From: Taenia hydatigena
Taxonomy: Eukaryota; Platyhelminthes; Cestoda; Cyclophyllidea; Taeniidae
Assembly (NCBI GenBank): GCA_036345935.2
Contig: JADWOT020000001.1
Span: 14,720,435 to 14,784,434, forward strand
DNA length: 64,000 bases
Direction: 5' to 3'
Below, in pieces: positions 48,251 through 62,335 of this stretch (position 1 is the stretch's first letter; the number at the start of each line of letters is the position of its first letter). The position numbers and the translations under genes were made by a program. The notes under the pieces are model-generated. The model had not been told where the DNA came from. It saw nothing but the letters and a program-made list of their open reading frames with translations, and did not search any database.

Positions 48251-49927
48251 AATATTTGCAGTTCTAAGACTTTTGGCTTTACATTTCCAGTATGACGCTT
48301 TGTTTTTACGAATTCTACATTCAGCTTCTTTGGAAGGGACTTATAATTATTCTATGGGCTGATCATCATGTGTTAAAAAATTGTAAAATGTGTTGAGGAA
48401 AAATGTGCTTTACTTTGCTTTCGTTGAGTATTTATGCATCCATACAATGCCAAGTCATTGTAATGCTTTGTTTGTTTGACTGTTGGTCTTGGTTGCGGTC
48501 ACTTAAGTAGCCATTTTGCTGCCCTAGCTAGATGGACAGGCCTTTGAGCCATGCTAGCAGCCCTGAGTTTGTTCTGTTTGCTAAACGCATGTATTCTGTC
48601 CAAGCATTAAGCTTTTTAGTGCCTTCAGGAAAGGACAGTCTGTGCATAAATTTTTCCGATTGATTGGCTCTTAATACCAAAGAAATGTAAGTTGCGTCTC
48701 GTGGTTTTAAGAGGAGTTCACGTGATTACTAAACACTTAGGGAAAAAGGATTGTTCTCGCAACATTAGGTAAATGTTAAACGATGTTTCGAGCATTCAAG
48801 CGCGTTTGATCAAAACGAGGCGAGGAGTCCGTGCGTCTGGGGCCCAAACATGGGGCGTGCTCCCACTTAATTTGAAATGCCTACGTCACTAATAGCGATT
48901 CGTGAACTTCTACTTTCCTGCCAGTTGGCCGATGTATTCGTCGTAGTGGATCTAGATGTCTGCTACTTTCATCCAACATCAAATACAGGTGCAGTCATTC
49001 CATAGAGCATGAATCTGTTCCACCGAAATTCATTAATTCTCCCTACCAGCATCAGCTGAAACTAGTTGTCGGCGTGTGTGCGGAAGACAACTGTAACAGT
49101 TTGACCATACAGCAAAAGGGGGTTCTCATTGTTGATCTCAGGTTGCTTTCAAACCATCTTCAGCATAATTTATGTACAGTTCATTAGTGTCCTTTGAATT
49201 AGCAGTCACAGCGACTGCGAAAATGAACGCACCGAAAATTGAAGCATGTTGTAAGTAAATTTACTCAGTTTGGCGATTTATCTCATTTTGCGCATGAAGC
49301 GCTACTTCAAATGGACTTCAAGATGCCATCAGTTATGAAGTTATGGGCTTGATTTCGAGTGCCAATATCTGCCCTTGTGTTCGCATCAATGTCAACCTGT
49401 AAGTGGCGTTGCTTTGTCTGCTTTATGATCTCCATCGCGTCCACTTCCTTTCGTCTTCTGCTGCTGGAATCGAAGTTTAAAAGGACTTATTTTCATGTTG
49501 ATATCACCTCTAATGCTAATCTTTTGAGAAGGTTCTTGCCTTCGCTTCATTTAAAATAGTATTTAGTCACTGAATTGCCACTGCCTTGACACTTGCAGAG
49601 TGAATTGCGTAACAAAGGCATTCTTGCTTATTTTGCCTGCAAATCACCGAATTTGATTTTTTTTGCAGGATCGAATGACATGCAGAGTTTGATTCCCTTC
49701 ATTATAATGTGCATTACTCGATGAATGTGATGCGCTCCCGAAGAAGATCTTTCTCTTTGCAACTCAGGAACTCTACAATCATTTAGGATTTAAGAGTGGA
49801 TTGGTACTGCATTTAGATTTTCTTATCCCTTAATTCACATTTCTGGCAAATCACTTCCTATTTTTTTGCGTTCCTCTTGGAAACAAATAACAGATGATAA
49901 TGACATGCTTAAAGTGTGATTCGAGCT
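48251..49927. other. Intergenic downstream of the kelch gene
   Basis: No supported gene and no clear AATAAA close to the kelch stop codon. Short frames only. Confidence 0.5.
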
Positions 49928-50655
49928 AATCCTACTGCGTTGTTATAATTATCTCTCTTTACAAGTCCGCCTCCATCCCCTTTCTCCGAGGTAAATCCCT
50001 CACAACTGTCGTAATGAATGGGTCGCTGTTAAGCTTATGGCCCAAAACACTAAAAAGAATGAAAATGTTTAACTTGGATGATGACCTTTATACCCCTACA
50101 GCTGTAGAATTCAAGGATCCGCTCCTGATGCGCGAGGTATTAATTACATATTGTTGACCCACACATGTCATATATTTGTCACATTGGACCTAAATATTGC
50201 ATGGATGTGGTGCTCATACGAAATGTGCTAAGCGCAGTTGGTACTATTATGCTTGCTTTCACAGTTTAAGAAAGGTTGTTAAATTTGTCCCCTTTCATCT
50301 TGTGATTTAATAAGCGAATTCTTGATCATATATGTACCTTGGGGATTTAATTCATGGCACATAATGTCAAAAAACCTCTGATGCTAGTGACCCGAAATGG
50401 ATTCGCCGCCAAACTCCACAAGTTTTGCAAAAGGAATCGGACAACTGTAGGTTTATTATTTTACCCAAGTTTGTACATCAAGACCATGATGAGTTATCAA
50501 TCGCATATCTACGTGCCCTGATACCATACGTTGTATTTGCTTGCGGTATCAGAATGTCCGATGAGAATAGCAAAAATCCGGTGCCTGAGAATTTGGAGTT
50601 TACAGAGTTTGGGACAGGAATGCGGCAATTGGAACCTTTCTATGTTAGAAATTAG
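49928..50655 (+). other. Unassigned coding-like stretches
   Basis: An open frame from about 49928 to 50158 reads ...SLTTVVMNGSLLSLWPKTL and FNLDDDLYTPTAVEFKDPL. A second open stretch starts at 50354 with MAHNVKKPLMLVTRNGFAAK, and a third (50425-50655) ends LEFTEFGTGMRQLEPFYVRN. The composition is protein-like and less Ser/Leu-skewed than random frames in this window, but I could not join them by credible introns (the only GT-AG between the last two is 23 nt), and I know no matching family. Confidence 0.2.
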
Positions 50656-53076
50656 CTTAAGGTGCTTTTTCTATTCTTTGCGATTGTATCTGTTGCCCCA
50701 AAATTATGCCGGTATGCCTAATTGCGATGCATGCAACAATTATTCTTTAATGCACTAATATTGCAACTTTTGCTGCTCACGAGAGCATCGGTCAAAACAC
50801 TTGCCAGTGTCTGATGATTTGAGGAACTCTGGACAAGTATGTATGCATGCATGACATGTGGAAGTGACGTCATCTCGGCAATCAAATCCATCTGCAATAA
50901 GTCAGAAATGTAGACCGAAACCTCTAACTTAGATGGAAGGCCGAATGCTCTCCTCAATTTTAGTTTTCTCCGGAGGAGCAATACACAGCAAAAGACAAGT
51001 GTCTGCGGGGCTGGATAGTGAAAGAACTGATGGAGGCGTATGGATTCAAAAGTGACGCCGATTGGAAGAGTCACCTTTTTCGAAGACATAAGTTGCGATT
51101 GCCTCACTTCAAAAAAGCAGTTGGCATTGTACACGACTCACCTCGTGCTGTGAATGTAGATGCCACTTGAAAACGTAGTGATTTTTGTCAGCATATGTTT
51201 GAAGGGTGATTGCAAGAATCGTGGCTGGCAGAACCATCCTCGATTGCGGCGTTTTAAAATACCTTGGTGGTGTGTTACAATTAATGAGGCGTAATTGGTT
51301 AATAAACTGCAAGCATACATACAAAACAGCTTTTAAGTAAGTAAAGTCGGTAGATGAGAGATGTGAGGATGGCTAGCATTGCATGTGGCTCGTCCTCGAT
51401 AACCAATACAATTACTCTCGAAAGACAATTCTGCTTTAGATGGATGCCTAGGACAGTGAGGCTTAATGCTTCAGAGCTACCAACTTGGGCAATCTCTGAG
51501 CAAAAGGTCAGAGCAGATGTTTTGGTCAGTGCTCAAAAATGAGTATGTAGGGAGACAATGGGTTCCGACAAGTGACAAAATGGTAGCGGCTGAAGAAAAG
51601 TGTTACCGGTAAGAAATAAGTCTTACCTGCCTATAGAACTGGTTTAACATTAACAATAAGATTCCTAGTAGTACTAGGCTTGAAGGACATGCAGATTTAA
51701 GGTGGGTCAATGGCACGAGGCTAAGGGCGAGTACAGCGATATGGACAGGTCAGGCTTTAGACACGTGACCAAAGCAATCTGGAGGAAGAGCAAATAAAGC
51801 GACAATGGGAGTCCAGAAATATGACAACAAGCTCTAACAATCAACGCATCCGTAGACTGTTATGTACGCCCAGTTAGCAAGCTATGTATGTGTAAAATTA
51901 ACACCAGTGTCAAAACAGCAGCCATGTATCTATAGATCCATCTACGCATCAATTGAGCACTCATCCACATCCGTAACCATCCAGCTATCCTTTCGCAACT
52001 ACCTATTTCCCCTTGGTTATAACATCATTGTACGCAACTGCAAGCGTGTAATACTCGCAAATGCTTTTCAAAGTGCTTAGCACCAAGAAAGAATCTTCTC
52101 TTTCTTTGTCAAATTGTTGTGGTTTTATGAAGCTAACTTATAAGAGGGCCGGCACTTTGAATGCGTTTCGGTGAGTGACCTCCTGCTTGTCGAATAACTA
52201 TAGTTGCGCTTCCAGAATTTGATGGGAACAGTGCTGCACCTCTTGAGGCCAAGTCTTTCAACCTTAAAGTGCTGTAACATTAAAACTAATGAAGCATTTT
52301 CCGTTGCATTTCTATCAAAGCAAAGTGCGAAATGACCTGCTTGAAAAGGCATTCTAATTGACCCCTAATTTGCACCTCGTTAACAATTCTGATTATCGAA
52401 TACTTTGAAATGATAGACCTTATGAAGCAGGCGTAAAGGCTGGTATATATTTCATGCTCATCGGCTGTAAAGGCTGATAAATAAAGAAAGCGTATTCAGT
52501 GCGGATGAAGCTTTTGTTAGAGCCCGACGTGAAGCGAGGGCTGCGTTTGCCTGTTAGGTCGTAAAATGAACGCTCACTGGAATCATTTTGCCTTCGAGAT
52601 CGTGACTCGCTCTACTTTGTGATTGTAGGTAAACGAAAATGCTGTGAGCTGGTCCTCCGGTTATGCTCTTGAGGAGCGACATTGATGTCTCCCAATGAAA
52701 CTAATCGTCTCCGATATTCCAGATTACGCCACTGTTGGTATCGCGCTAACTGCAACCTCCTTCCGCTAATGCTTTGTAGTAGGGGTTGTGAAATGTGTCA
52801 TTTGTCTAAGATACCTGATGGTTCTTATGAGACTTCTTCAATATCTTATGCATAGCCAGCCCCTTCAAATCCGTCCATGCTTATTCCTCTGATTAATAAG
52901 TCTGCCACGTCTTAGTGAAAACGACTCTATTAAACAACCAGGGCTGCCTTTCCTTACCCACTTCTTATCTCCGCCTTTGGGATTTGTTTGCATCACTAGC
53001 ATCGTCGCTGGAAAAATCCGATTTCGTACTTTAGTTTGGGTAAATTTTGTCTTTCATAATTCTAAGCGGGAACTAA
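50656..53076. other. Intergenic, nothing recognised
   Basis: No supported gene, RNA or array. Confidence 0.5.
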
Positions 53077-53349
53077 GAGAAAAATTGGAAATATGAAGCT
53101 GCCACTGCGACAATCTTCTCTGCTGTTCTGGGCAAGTGTAGATTCGTTTACAGCTGCCGCAGTCAAATACCGGAGCAACAAATGGCTGCCAGTAAAATTA
53201 TGCCTGAAATTTATGGCAATGATGTTACTTCAACTTTCGATGCTGGCCATGCTGGAGTGGAGGCAAGATGTCCCTTCTACAATTGCAGCATCTTGAATTT
53301 CTTAGAATGCCATAAAATGCGGGAGAATATGTTTCTGAATGAGGGCTAG
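53077..53349 (+). other. Unassigned open frame, 90 codons
   Basis: The frame between TAA (53074) and TAG (53347) reads EKNWKYEAATATIFSAVLGK and later VEARCPFYNCSILNFLECHK, with five Cys and several aromatic residues. It is protein-like, but the first Met is about 40 residues in. It could be an exon or a relic. Not recognised. Confidence 0.2.
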
Positions 53350-54379
53350 TGCACAACGTTTCTAGCCCAATATTCTTCATCTTTGGTCCGGATCCTATAC
53401 TGCTGAATCTGATGGCGAGGGTAGCCTAAAGAAAGACTCGGAAAAACAGAAGTTTAGTGTAAACTTAGTAAATCAGCACTGTCCAAACCAGAATGCAGGA
53501 TTCTGATTTGGTGGCTCTATTGAATTAACTCCTTGTTCTAGTTTTCCAAATCTGCCCATCCGCAGCGTAGACGCGAAGGAAATCTTCAGCACATTGGCGC
53601 TGCTAACGTGCTGCATTTCGAACGAAATGGGACGTTCTGCGCAAAGCGGATCAAAAAATGATCACGAACAGACGAGGCGATCCCCGTCCAAAACAGTTGT
53701 GTCACACATCCTGGCGGCCTAAGTCCACCCGTTCTTACCGTCGATCAGCGGTACAGAACTCCTCACAAAGGTTTACTCACCTTTGGTTCCGCTTCATCTA
53801 TTTGAAAGTCACTAAAAGCCCCTTCTTTGATGATGTATGCGATACAATAGCGCAAACTCGGGTCAAACTAGAAATTGAGAATCTTGTGCTCGATGTGCAT
53901 TGGACTTATGTGCACGCCATTGTAAATGGTCGCATTTAACCAACTCGTCAAAGGAAATGGAGATTGCGACAGTACTTAGTATCCAACCTTCTTTGGACTA
54001 GGTCAATTTGCACGTACTAGTACAGAACCGACAAATGTAACGGTCTCAAACAACTCTAAAAACTTTTTAATCATACTCATTCATAATGACCACCTATTCT
54101 AAATGACTTGTAAAAAATATAGGCTTACTATTTTACATGGCTTGCTACTTGGCGAGCAGATGAAATTAGTTAGACCAGTGAGATAAGCGGCTGCTACTTA
54201 ATCCATCTTCCCTTCAAGGAATTGCTTATCCTTGTTCCCCACGTTTTTAGTCTTTTGAAGGAAAGCGAGTGGTTTCCGTAACGCGAGAGAGCAATATTAG
54301 CAGACTGGTAAGTCATCTGGATATAGCTTACTATGCGAAAGAGTATGGACTGCCATGCTATAATCTGCTTCCTATGCTC
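53350..54379. other. Intergenic, nothing recognised
   Basis: A 93-codon frame (53658-53939) shows no motif. Nothing else noted. Confidence 0.45.
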
Positions 54380-57300
54380 TGTGCTTATGGAAGTTCGCTA
54401 ATTGTCTGCATGTGATTCAACATTGTAATCTGGGACTATTAAACGATGGGAATCGCAAAGAAGGGCCTTAATGGTGTGTCTCCAATGATGTTTTATAACA
54501 CCCCAATTCGCATTCATCTCCGTGATACATTTAAATAGCTGGTACCCACAATCTTTGCGACTTCCTGAGCCAATGCTCAATTCAGCGCTATCCTTTGAAC
54601 ATGCTGTGAACCATTTTTACTTACTACTTGCATCAGAGCACTCTAGTTCCCAGTTTCACAGTCTCTCTTAAGTTATTCTACTTAGGACCTCAAGAGCGAG
54701 CTAGGCTCTTGTCAATCCATTGGCAGCCGTAGCCCCTCTAACAGATGGTTAAAAACACATCCATTTGCTTAAAACCACTGCATTTTCATGACTCCATTGC
54801 CACAATTACGTGACACGTGCATCAAAGTGACATTGCTTGTTGACAAGTTAGGGAATTGTGATCTAACTAAAAGGCAAAACACCTCACCAACCTGACACAA
54901 AATGGGCAATCCTTTCTACTTCTTGGAGAGCATCGGCTAGTTTAATCATCAATGCCTGGCTCAGGGTCAATGATTACTCATATCTACAAGGGAAGTTGTT
55001 ATTACTTTGACGATGATACGACAGTCTTAAGAGGTCACATCAGGTATTGGTGGCAGCCAGCGACACACGGTAACTCAAGCTGTTCTTTGGACGATTAACA
55101 CCTTAGTTGACAACTTACTATTATCAACCATTCGTACAACTTTTCGTTCTCCCTCACAATTTGTCCATACTAGAAACACCAGCCGCATCTTTTAATTTGA
55201 CTAACCTACATGGACGCTGCATTAAAGGTGAGTTAAATGAGTATCAAAACTGCAGCGAGTATTTGGACAAATGGCTGTTGATACAGTACTGATTGCTGCA
55301 TGATTTGAGGGCAGAGGAAAAAGGGAAGGAAGAGTCTAAGTCAGAAATCGAGACATCAGAATACTGATTTAGCATCAGTTCATACTTCCTTTCCATAAAT
55401 TCGTCAACCGAATACCAGATACTTAAATTTGGCTTTAAATAAATGTGATTTTCACCAAACGGACAAATGATACTAAAATGTTGCGGTAGCCACAATGGCA
55501 ATGAACTGCATTGCACTGACACAAAGGGAATGAATCTTATTAATCAACCAATAGTTGCGCACTGGAACAAAATTTTCCTGCATTACCAGTCATTTGTTTA
55601 AAATTAATTCTTGAGTTATTCCCACTGATTTCCTCTTTTCTTAGAAACGTCTATAATACAAAGAGCTAGTTTGGCCGCCCTTGATTTGTTGGAATCCACT
55701 TCATTTTGACTAAGCAACTACAGCGGGTTTTAATTAAAAACAAGAGCGATCGCCAGTTGCATCATGCAGATTGGTTTTTGTGTTCACTTGTGTCACGTTG
55801 AACGAGCAATTTTTAATGGTTAATTTTATGAGTAGCGCATCAAACTCCAGGCAGATATAAAGACGGAGTGCATCACATCCTATGGGTGTGAATGCATGGG
55901 GAACAGGTGGATTGGTGTTGGCGAAATAATGAACGATACGATTGTAAAAATAAATAGTAATGCAAGCGTTACTTTCAGCGAACACCGTAAAAGAGTTGCA
56001 GAATGTGTTATTAGATTGCGCAGCCACCCATTTACTGTCTATTACCTCATGAATAACAAATAAAATCCATCTGCCCAGCTCCTGCGACTTTTACATCCAC
56101 CGTCTGATGCAGATGCAAACTAACCGTTTCATCACTCAAGCCACAGACGTCTTCTTTAGGACTCCTAACGCAGCGTTTTTTAACTCTCTTTAAAAGTGAA
56201 ACAATTGATGGGCCTTGAGTCCATTACGCAAGTAATTTGACCAAACTAGCTGAGTGAGCTTTGAAAAGGTAAATTCAGAGTCGATGCATCCTACATGCAG
56301 CTCATGAGTAAATGCAGCTCTTCGACGCGAACGGCAAGCCAACTATTCGTAGTCAAACCATTGCTTATACTCTCTGCACGCAGCTAGTTGCACTTAGCTG
56401 CCATGTACAGTGATTGATTCAATCAACTCTAAAATTGGAAGTGTATCTGAGGTTTCTTATTGCAGTGAGTAAGTACTTTAGTTGCGATTTGCTATTAAGA
56501 AATTGTATGAGCAGAGCGTTAAAAATGGAACATGTATTCTTTCATCACAATATTGGAATCATTTATGTGTATTTATAAGAGAAGCAACTATCGTTTCTTT
56601 TGCAGGCCAAAAAATCGCTTATGTGGTCATTAAATGAAAATTAACTCCAGAAATAATACCAATATTTTGCTTTTTTAGCACCGCAGATTTATCCGAATGA
56701 AGCGGCGATGATAAAAGACCACTCATCCAGTCAGTTTCCGAAATCAGAGCAAAAAAGTGGGTTGGACACGCCCCACCACAATGTTGCAGCTGACCGAGCA
56801 ATAAACTCACAACAATTGTTGACAGTATTGCTAGTTGCGTCTCTCACATCAAATTTCTATCTCAAACCAGCAGCATTAATATTTGGTGGGTAACGTTTAT
56901 TTTTTGCTTTGTTTTCTAAAAAGTAGTTTTCTTAACGCAGCAATAACGTGTGTCCTTCCTGTCTTTTGACGGGGCAGACTTCCTAGCAAAGCAACGACTC
57001 GGTTGACCACTTTTATCTGCAAGCAGTGCTTCCACTTTGGCGTTAATCTAACTGTTAGATCCAAGCGATTCTTCTCCAGACAGGTTGCTACACAAATCGG
57101 TAGTGCATAGAAGCAGCGGATGATGAAGATAAAGAACGCCTGAATGGCCCATAACAAATTGGCCTTTTTAGACACTGTAGCACAAAATGAGACCAGAGAA
57201 TGCTTGCAAAATAGAGGACTTACTAAGGAACCCCTACGTCATTTATGACACATTTTACAATAAAGTCTTTGGTGTGCCATCAAATGCAATTCAGACGATG

Positions 57301-58070
57301 CATGTTTAATTACTTTCCTGGCAAAGTGCTTTACTGCATTGAAGATCATCGGCGAGAGAAGTGTTTGGAACCAAACAATGTTAAGCGGCAGGTTTTGGCA
57401 TAACTCTACCATTCCGCGACTAGGGTTGCATTGTTCATGATTGAATAATGCCTCGCATGGAACTGAATGTTGCATGTAGTGCCAAAACTCCTCAAACATT
57501 TCTTAAACAAAATTATGATGATGTTTTTGGATAAAATGAGAATACCAAATGGCTTAAGCAGAATAGACAGAAAGCAAATGCCTCAGGCATTTAAAAGAAA
57601 GGGAAGCAATAGATTATGAATTTGGTTAGGAAAGTTGAGGACTGAGTGGTCATTAGGATAAAGAGAACAGGCGCCAGCGGCTGCATTGTGTAGGTGCCCG
57701 TGGATTTAGCGCCTCATCGAGGTTATGCTACGTCGGTCCAGGTTAGTACCTACATACGTGGCGGAGATGAAACGCCCCAGGTCGCTGGCTCACTTTGTTG
57801 CAATCCAATCATCTGCATTTTACTTTAGTCGTCCCTGCTACTCTTTGTTCCTTTGAAATCCTCTCTACACATTTGTACTATTTCCTGCAGTCAATGCCCA
57901 TCCCACCATATCACATCCCTTCGCACTTTACTTGATTGCTGATTATTTCGTGTATATGCTACCGTATTGAATAAGGCCATACCAAAGGAAGAGGCAGTAA
58001 AGATGGTGGTAGAAGTGGATGCTGAGTTCGTTTGGCAGCCTCATCAGAAGGCAGATGAGGACAAATGCGA
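54380..58070 (+). repeat. R1 composite repeat, copy 3
   Basis: Follows 35640-39330 in order and orientation: TCTACAAGGGAAGTTGTTAT (54980), ACTTTTCGTTCTCCCTCACA (55139), CCATTACGCAAGTAATTTGA (56220), TGTTGCAGCTGACCGAG (56782), block A in the minus-strand sense (57180-57510) and block B (57690-58060). The match fades after block B, so the TC-rich stretch and block G are missing or too diverged. An 86-codon minus frame (57239-57499) is open here, with stops in the other copies. Confidence 0.8.
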
Positions 58071-61000
58071 CGTAGACGATTACATGGTCAGCCACGAAGG
58101 CCTTGGGCTAAATGTCAAAGGTCTTTGGGAAGAGTTCAGTAGAACGTCTGCTCTTCATTTTTGATACATAGACGAAATGAGGTGGCACACTGCGATCTTG
58201 AGTCATCTAAAATGATACTAGGGTTCAAAATTCATATCTAGGTTAAAAGAAGGAGATCTGCTGAATTTTACAGCCATGTAGCATATTCATGGATTGTCCC
58301 TTCCTCCTAGATCCTATGGTTATGAGATCGACTTGATAAGGGCGCATTTAATCATAATGGTTAATGTGAACAAAGTGGGTCATATATGGGTAGAGTATAG
58401 ACCCTAGTCTGCATCAAAGAATCCCGATAAACATCTTACCCTGAGATTTTTTTTTAACAAAAAGGGTATTACAAACGCATACGAGGTTTTGAAACATCTT
58501 AGTTTTCCGTGCAATGGGTGGAAGTGGATAAAATACTCATATTCATAGAGAAGCCAACAAGAAGGGAGTCGGTGATTACGACTATGAAAATAAATGCTGA
58601 CTTAGTGTATTTCATTCAATCGCATAGATAGTCGACACACGCACCTGCCAACCTCTGTATGCTTAGTCTGGGGGGTAGATCAAATCGACATGTCAAAGGA
58701 GTAAACAGGGTGATGAGAATGTGTGCTCATTCATTGCTCGAATCCATTTTCCACAGTCAAAGCATAGCCACCGGCTTCTGTCGTTCTCTTAATGTCACAG
58801 GGCTTCTAAATTATTATAGGTGGTATGAGTCCGTTTCCCCACCAAGCATAGTCCACAATTTGACCCTGCTTTTGGTGGTTAGCCACGAAGGTATCATGCT
58901 AAAATCAAAGGTTCTTAGGTGACTTCTTGTCGTCGACATTCACAAGCGTTGGTAGCGTCGAAAGCGTTCAGTATTGCATTTGCCCATCAGCTCTGATGTA
59001 TATATTAAATGAGGTGACGTACCACAGTTCAGAGTCGGTCTTTAAGATGATAATTTCCAGACTGTCAAGGTTCATTGATAGTCTATGCTTTAATTATCAC
59101 GCTATGTTTCTTGATTCTTTACCTCTGCTGCCTAATCCCTGTCACCGTTTGCCCTTCCGTTCGACTAGGCGGCTGTATCTTGTTGCTTGTTTTACCACAA
59201 AGTCAATCCTTTACTGTTGTTGTTATTTTTTATTATGTTTGCACTATTCTCTGTGTTTTGTTTATGTGTGTGAATTTTAAGTCATTTCCTTCCTACCTTT
59301 ACTTTAAAGCTGTGAGCACGCATTTCTTAAATAAAGGCACACATCCACTTTAACCTCAATGCTGAACTTAAAGTTAATTATGCATCTCAGTATTTCCTTT
59401 ACGTTGGTCATATTTTTGCTAAGTGAGTTTGTTTGATCCGCCAAAAAACAGTTTTCGCATATCGCATGTGTCACTGAACTCGTTTTAGTGACCAACTGCC
59501 CAACGCTAGAAAAAACTATGCTTTGAGGTTAATATTTCGAGAAGGTGGCGCAATGTAAGGATAATCGCTCCCTTATGAATGCGATATCCAGGGCCTCCTC
59601 AGCCCAAGCACAGCGCTGGTGTAATTAAGCATTGCGCGTGTTGCGTATATAATAACCGCTACCAGACCTTTGCGGTGCTCTTTGCTTTCCGCAGCTTGTT
59701 CCATGCCTCTGTAGAATGCATTCTGACGCGGCTGCAGTATTTCATTCCGTCCGCTTATAATCAGCTTGATTTCTGCTCCTTTTGCCTACTAGTGTATTGT
59801 CTAATACCAGTCTGCTATTATCGTCGAGGATAACATCGTGAGATAGTAAAGGCCCGGCTCACTGAAGCTGGCACGTCATGCCTATAATTCTTCCCTAGAT
59901 GAGTGATGATTAGCCTGGTTTCTGCACAATGGAAATTTTGCTTGAGATTAACAAAACAGGCAATTGGCAACTTCATTATCGGAGACGAAGCAAAAACTTG
60001 CACAAAGTAGCAGTAAGTTAAAATACAAAAGGGGTACGGAAGAAGTGACTTAAGCACTCACTGACAACATCGCTGACATATGAAAACGAATGGTTGGATG
60101 GCTCATTCGTGCGAAGCAGGCTGAACGAAAGTGCTTTACGACTTCTCTACAGCTATCTAGAGCCTTTATTCTGCTGCTATTTTTGGCTTTCTCGCACTTC
60201 ACTCTGTTATCACACCTTCGTCGAGAAAAAAGTGATGCACTGGCACACTTGCTGTATGGTTTTGGCGGCACTTTAATGAGTTACATATCAGTGCAAACAA
60301 ATCTAGCCCTGGAGGTAAAAAAACCTCAGGAGTGGCAGCCATTTGTAAAATCAAACAAAATATGTTCAAGTTTCTCAATAAATAATCTAATTGCAAACAT
60401 TTAACTTCGCAGTACATCTCTTGCTCACCATGATGCTTTAAGGATATCAGAAACATAAATGAGCAATCGTAAATGAAAAGAAAATCTAGCGTTAGCTTTG
60501 AAGCTGATGGAAAGATTCTACATGGTTGTTTGGTAAAACAATGTGACTAGGGTGAATTTACAAATTAATGACTACCGAATATTCTCTTCAATGTGTATGA
60601 ATGAGGATAGCAGTCTCTGTGCAAGATAGGTGTCAGCTAAGTGGTAGTTTGGTTTGGGGATGTAACTACCAGAGCTCAGCGGTCCAGCCAATTTCTTCCA
60701 GGTTCTTCATCATGTCAACGCATTCTAGTTGGTGCGTAGTGTGATAAGCTCTGCTTCACCGCGTTGCATATTAGGCGTCTGATAACTCACAGTTACTGCT
60801 CTTTAAAAAAAGTGGTAGCATAAAACTGAGTATTCACGACCAAGGTTAAAACTTGCATTAATTTCTCACTAAATGCGCACTGTATGCACTAGCATGTTTC
60901 ATTCACCAAACATAATTCTAAGCAGTGATATGTTGCCAAATCCTTTCACGCCGATAGATGCTTGGCGATTGAATACCCTTACTAGGAGAACATCTTTGGC

Positions 61001-62335
61001 GACGATGTTTGCCAACAAACTGCGTAAAATGGGCTCAAGGGCAGGAAGCAGACTTGATTTTAAAGTATCCATCAGGTAGGCTAGAACCACCCACTAAATA
61101 GTCAGGATGGATGAATTGTCTAACCGAAGTAGTCGTTAAGACTTGTTTGAGGTTAGGCTCCTTCCAACGTCAACACTGTTTAAGACTATTTTCGCGGGAG
61201 AAAGCCGATTGGCGTGAGCAGAGTAGCAAACTTTAGGTGATTGCAACCATGACTCATAATTCGATTCTTTTAATGGCTAGGACGAACGGGTACCATTTCC
61301 CTGAAGTAAAAATGTTAACTGCTAAGGATACGTCCTTGCCCATGCCAAAGTTTTTAAGAACAGTTTTCTAAGTGGTTTTAGAAAGTATACCGAATGCTGC
61401 CAAAATATCTGGCTTGAAAGGAGACAAATAGTGCGCCTTTTAATAGCCTTAAGTATGCCCTTAACTCCCTCGACAACTATGTACTATAACAATTAAACAC
61501 GACTTGATTTGGCATGCTTAATCTACTACATTGGCTTGTAAAGCTTTGGCTCGCAACTTCTACGAAAACTGTGCGTAATGCACTACAATTCAAGTGATGT
61601 AAATTATCCTTCACTTTCAACTTTGCCCATTCATGTAATTATGTCAGCACACTCACCGTCAATTTTGTTTATTTTGTCCGTTTTCAAAGTGCTTTCCATT
61701 GAGATAATGAGAGACTCCAGAATTGTAAAGCAACCGATCGCGATCACAAGCAGAAATAATCAACTGAAAAAGGTGATAACCTCACACTATAGGTGGCAGT
61801 ATTGACAACTGAAAAAAAGCAAAAGGGGACCTCATACAAGCTTGCGTGAGTGAGTGTCACGTAATTTTGAATGACACAAATGCCAGTTGGCACGTCGAAT
61901 AAGCCACGCTTGCTGTTAGGTCTTGGGTTAATTATCAAACCCCAAGTGGGCGAGGTAATGCCAAGTGGATTATGCGATTACGTCTGACATTGAAGGCACT
62001 CATGTATTTTGTGCCGCGATGGAAAATCCGATGATGTGTCCCGAAACGTTTAGCGCCAGCCACTTCACCTACTGTGGAATCCGCTAGCCTGCTAACATGC
62101 TAACGCATGGACCACTGGCTGACTGGTAAATTAAATAATGGGCAAGCTAGAACACCAGTTATCCAGTCGGAGACATAGACAGCCAATCATTGAATGCATA
62201 ATAAATACTTTGACTTCTGACCTGCCTGACATTGAGCTAGATAACCAACCATTTTGCAAACCCACATTCTAGTCAACACAAATGTTGCCTGATCCCCTCC
62301 TTACTTGCAACTACTCTAGCATAAAGCAGTCTAGA
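58071..62335. other. Intergenic, nothing recognised
   Basis: No supported gene. A stretch of about 45 bp around 58085 (CAGCCACGAAGGCC) has a weak partner at 58880 in the same orientation. Frames of 60-117 codons show hydrophobic or low-complexity composition only. Confidence 0.5.
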
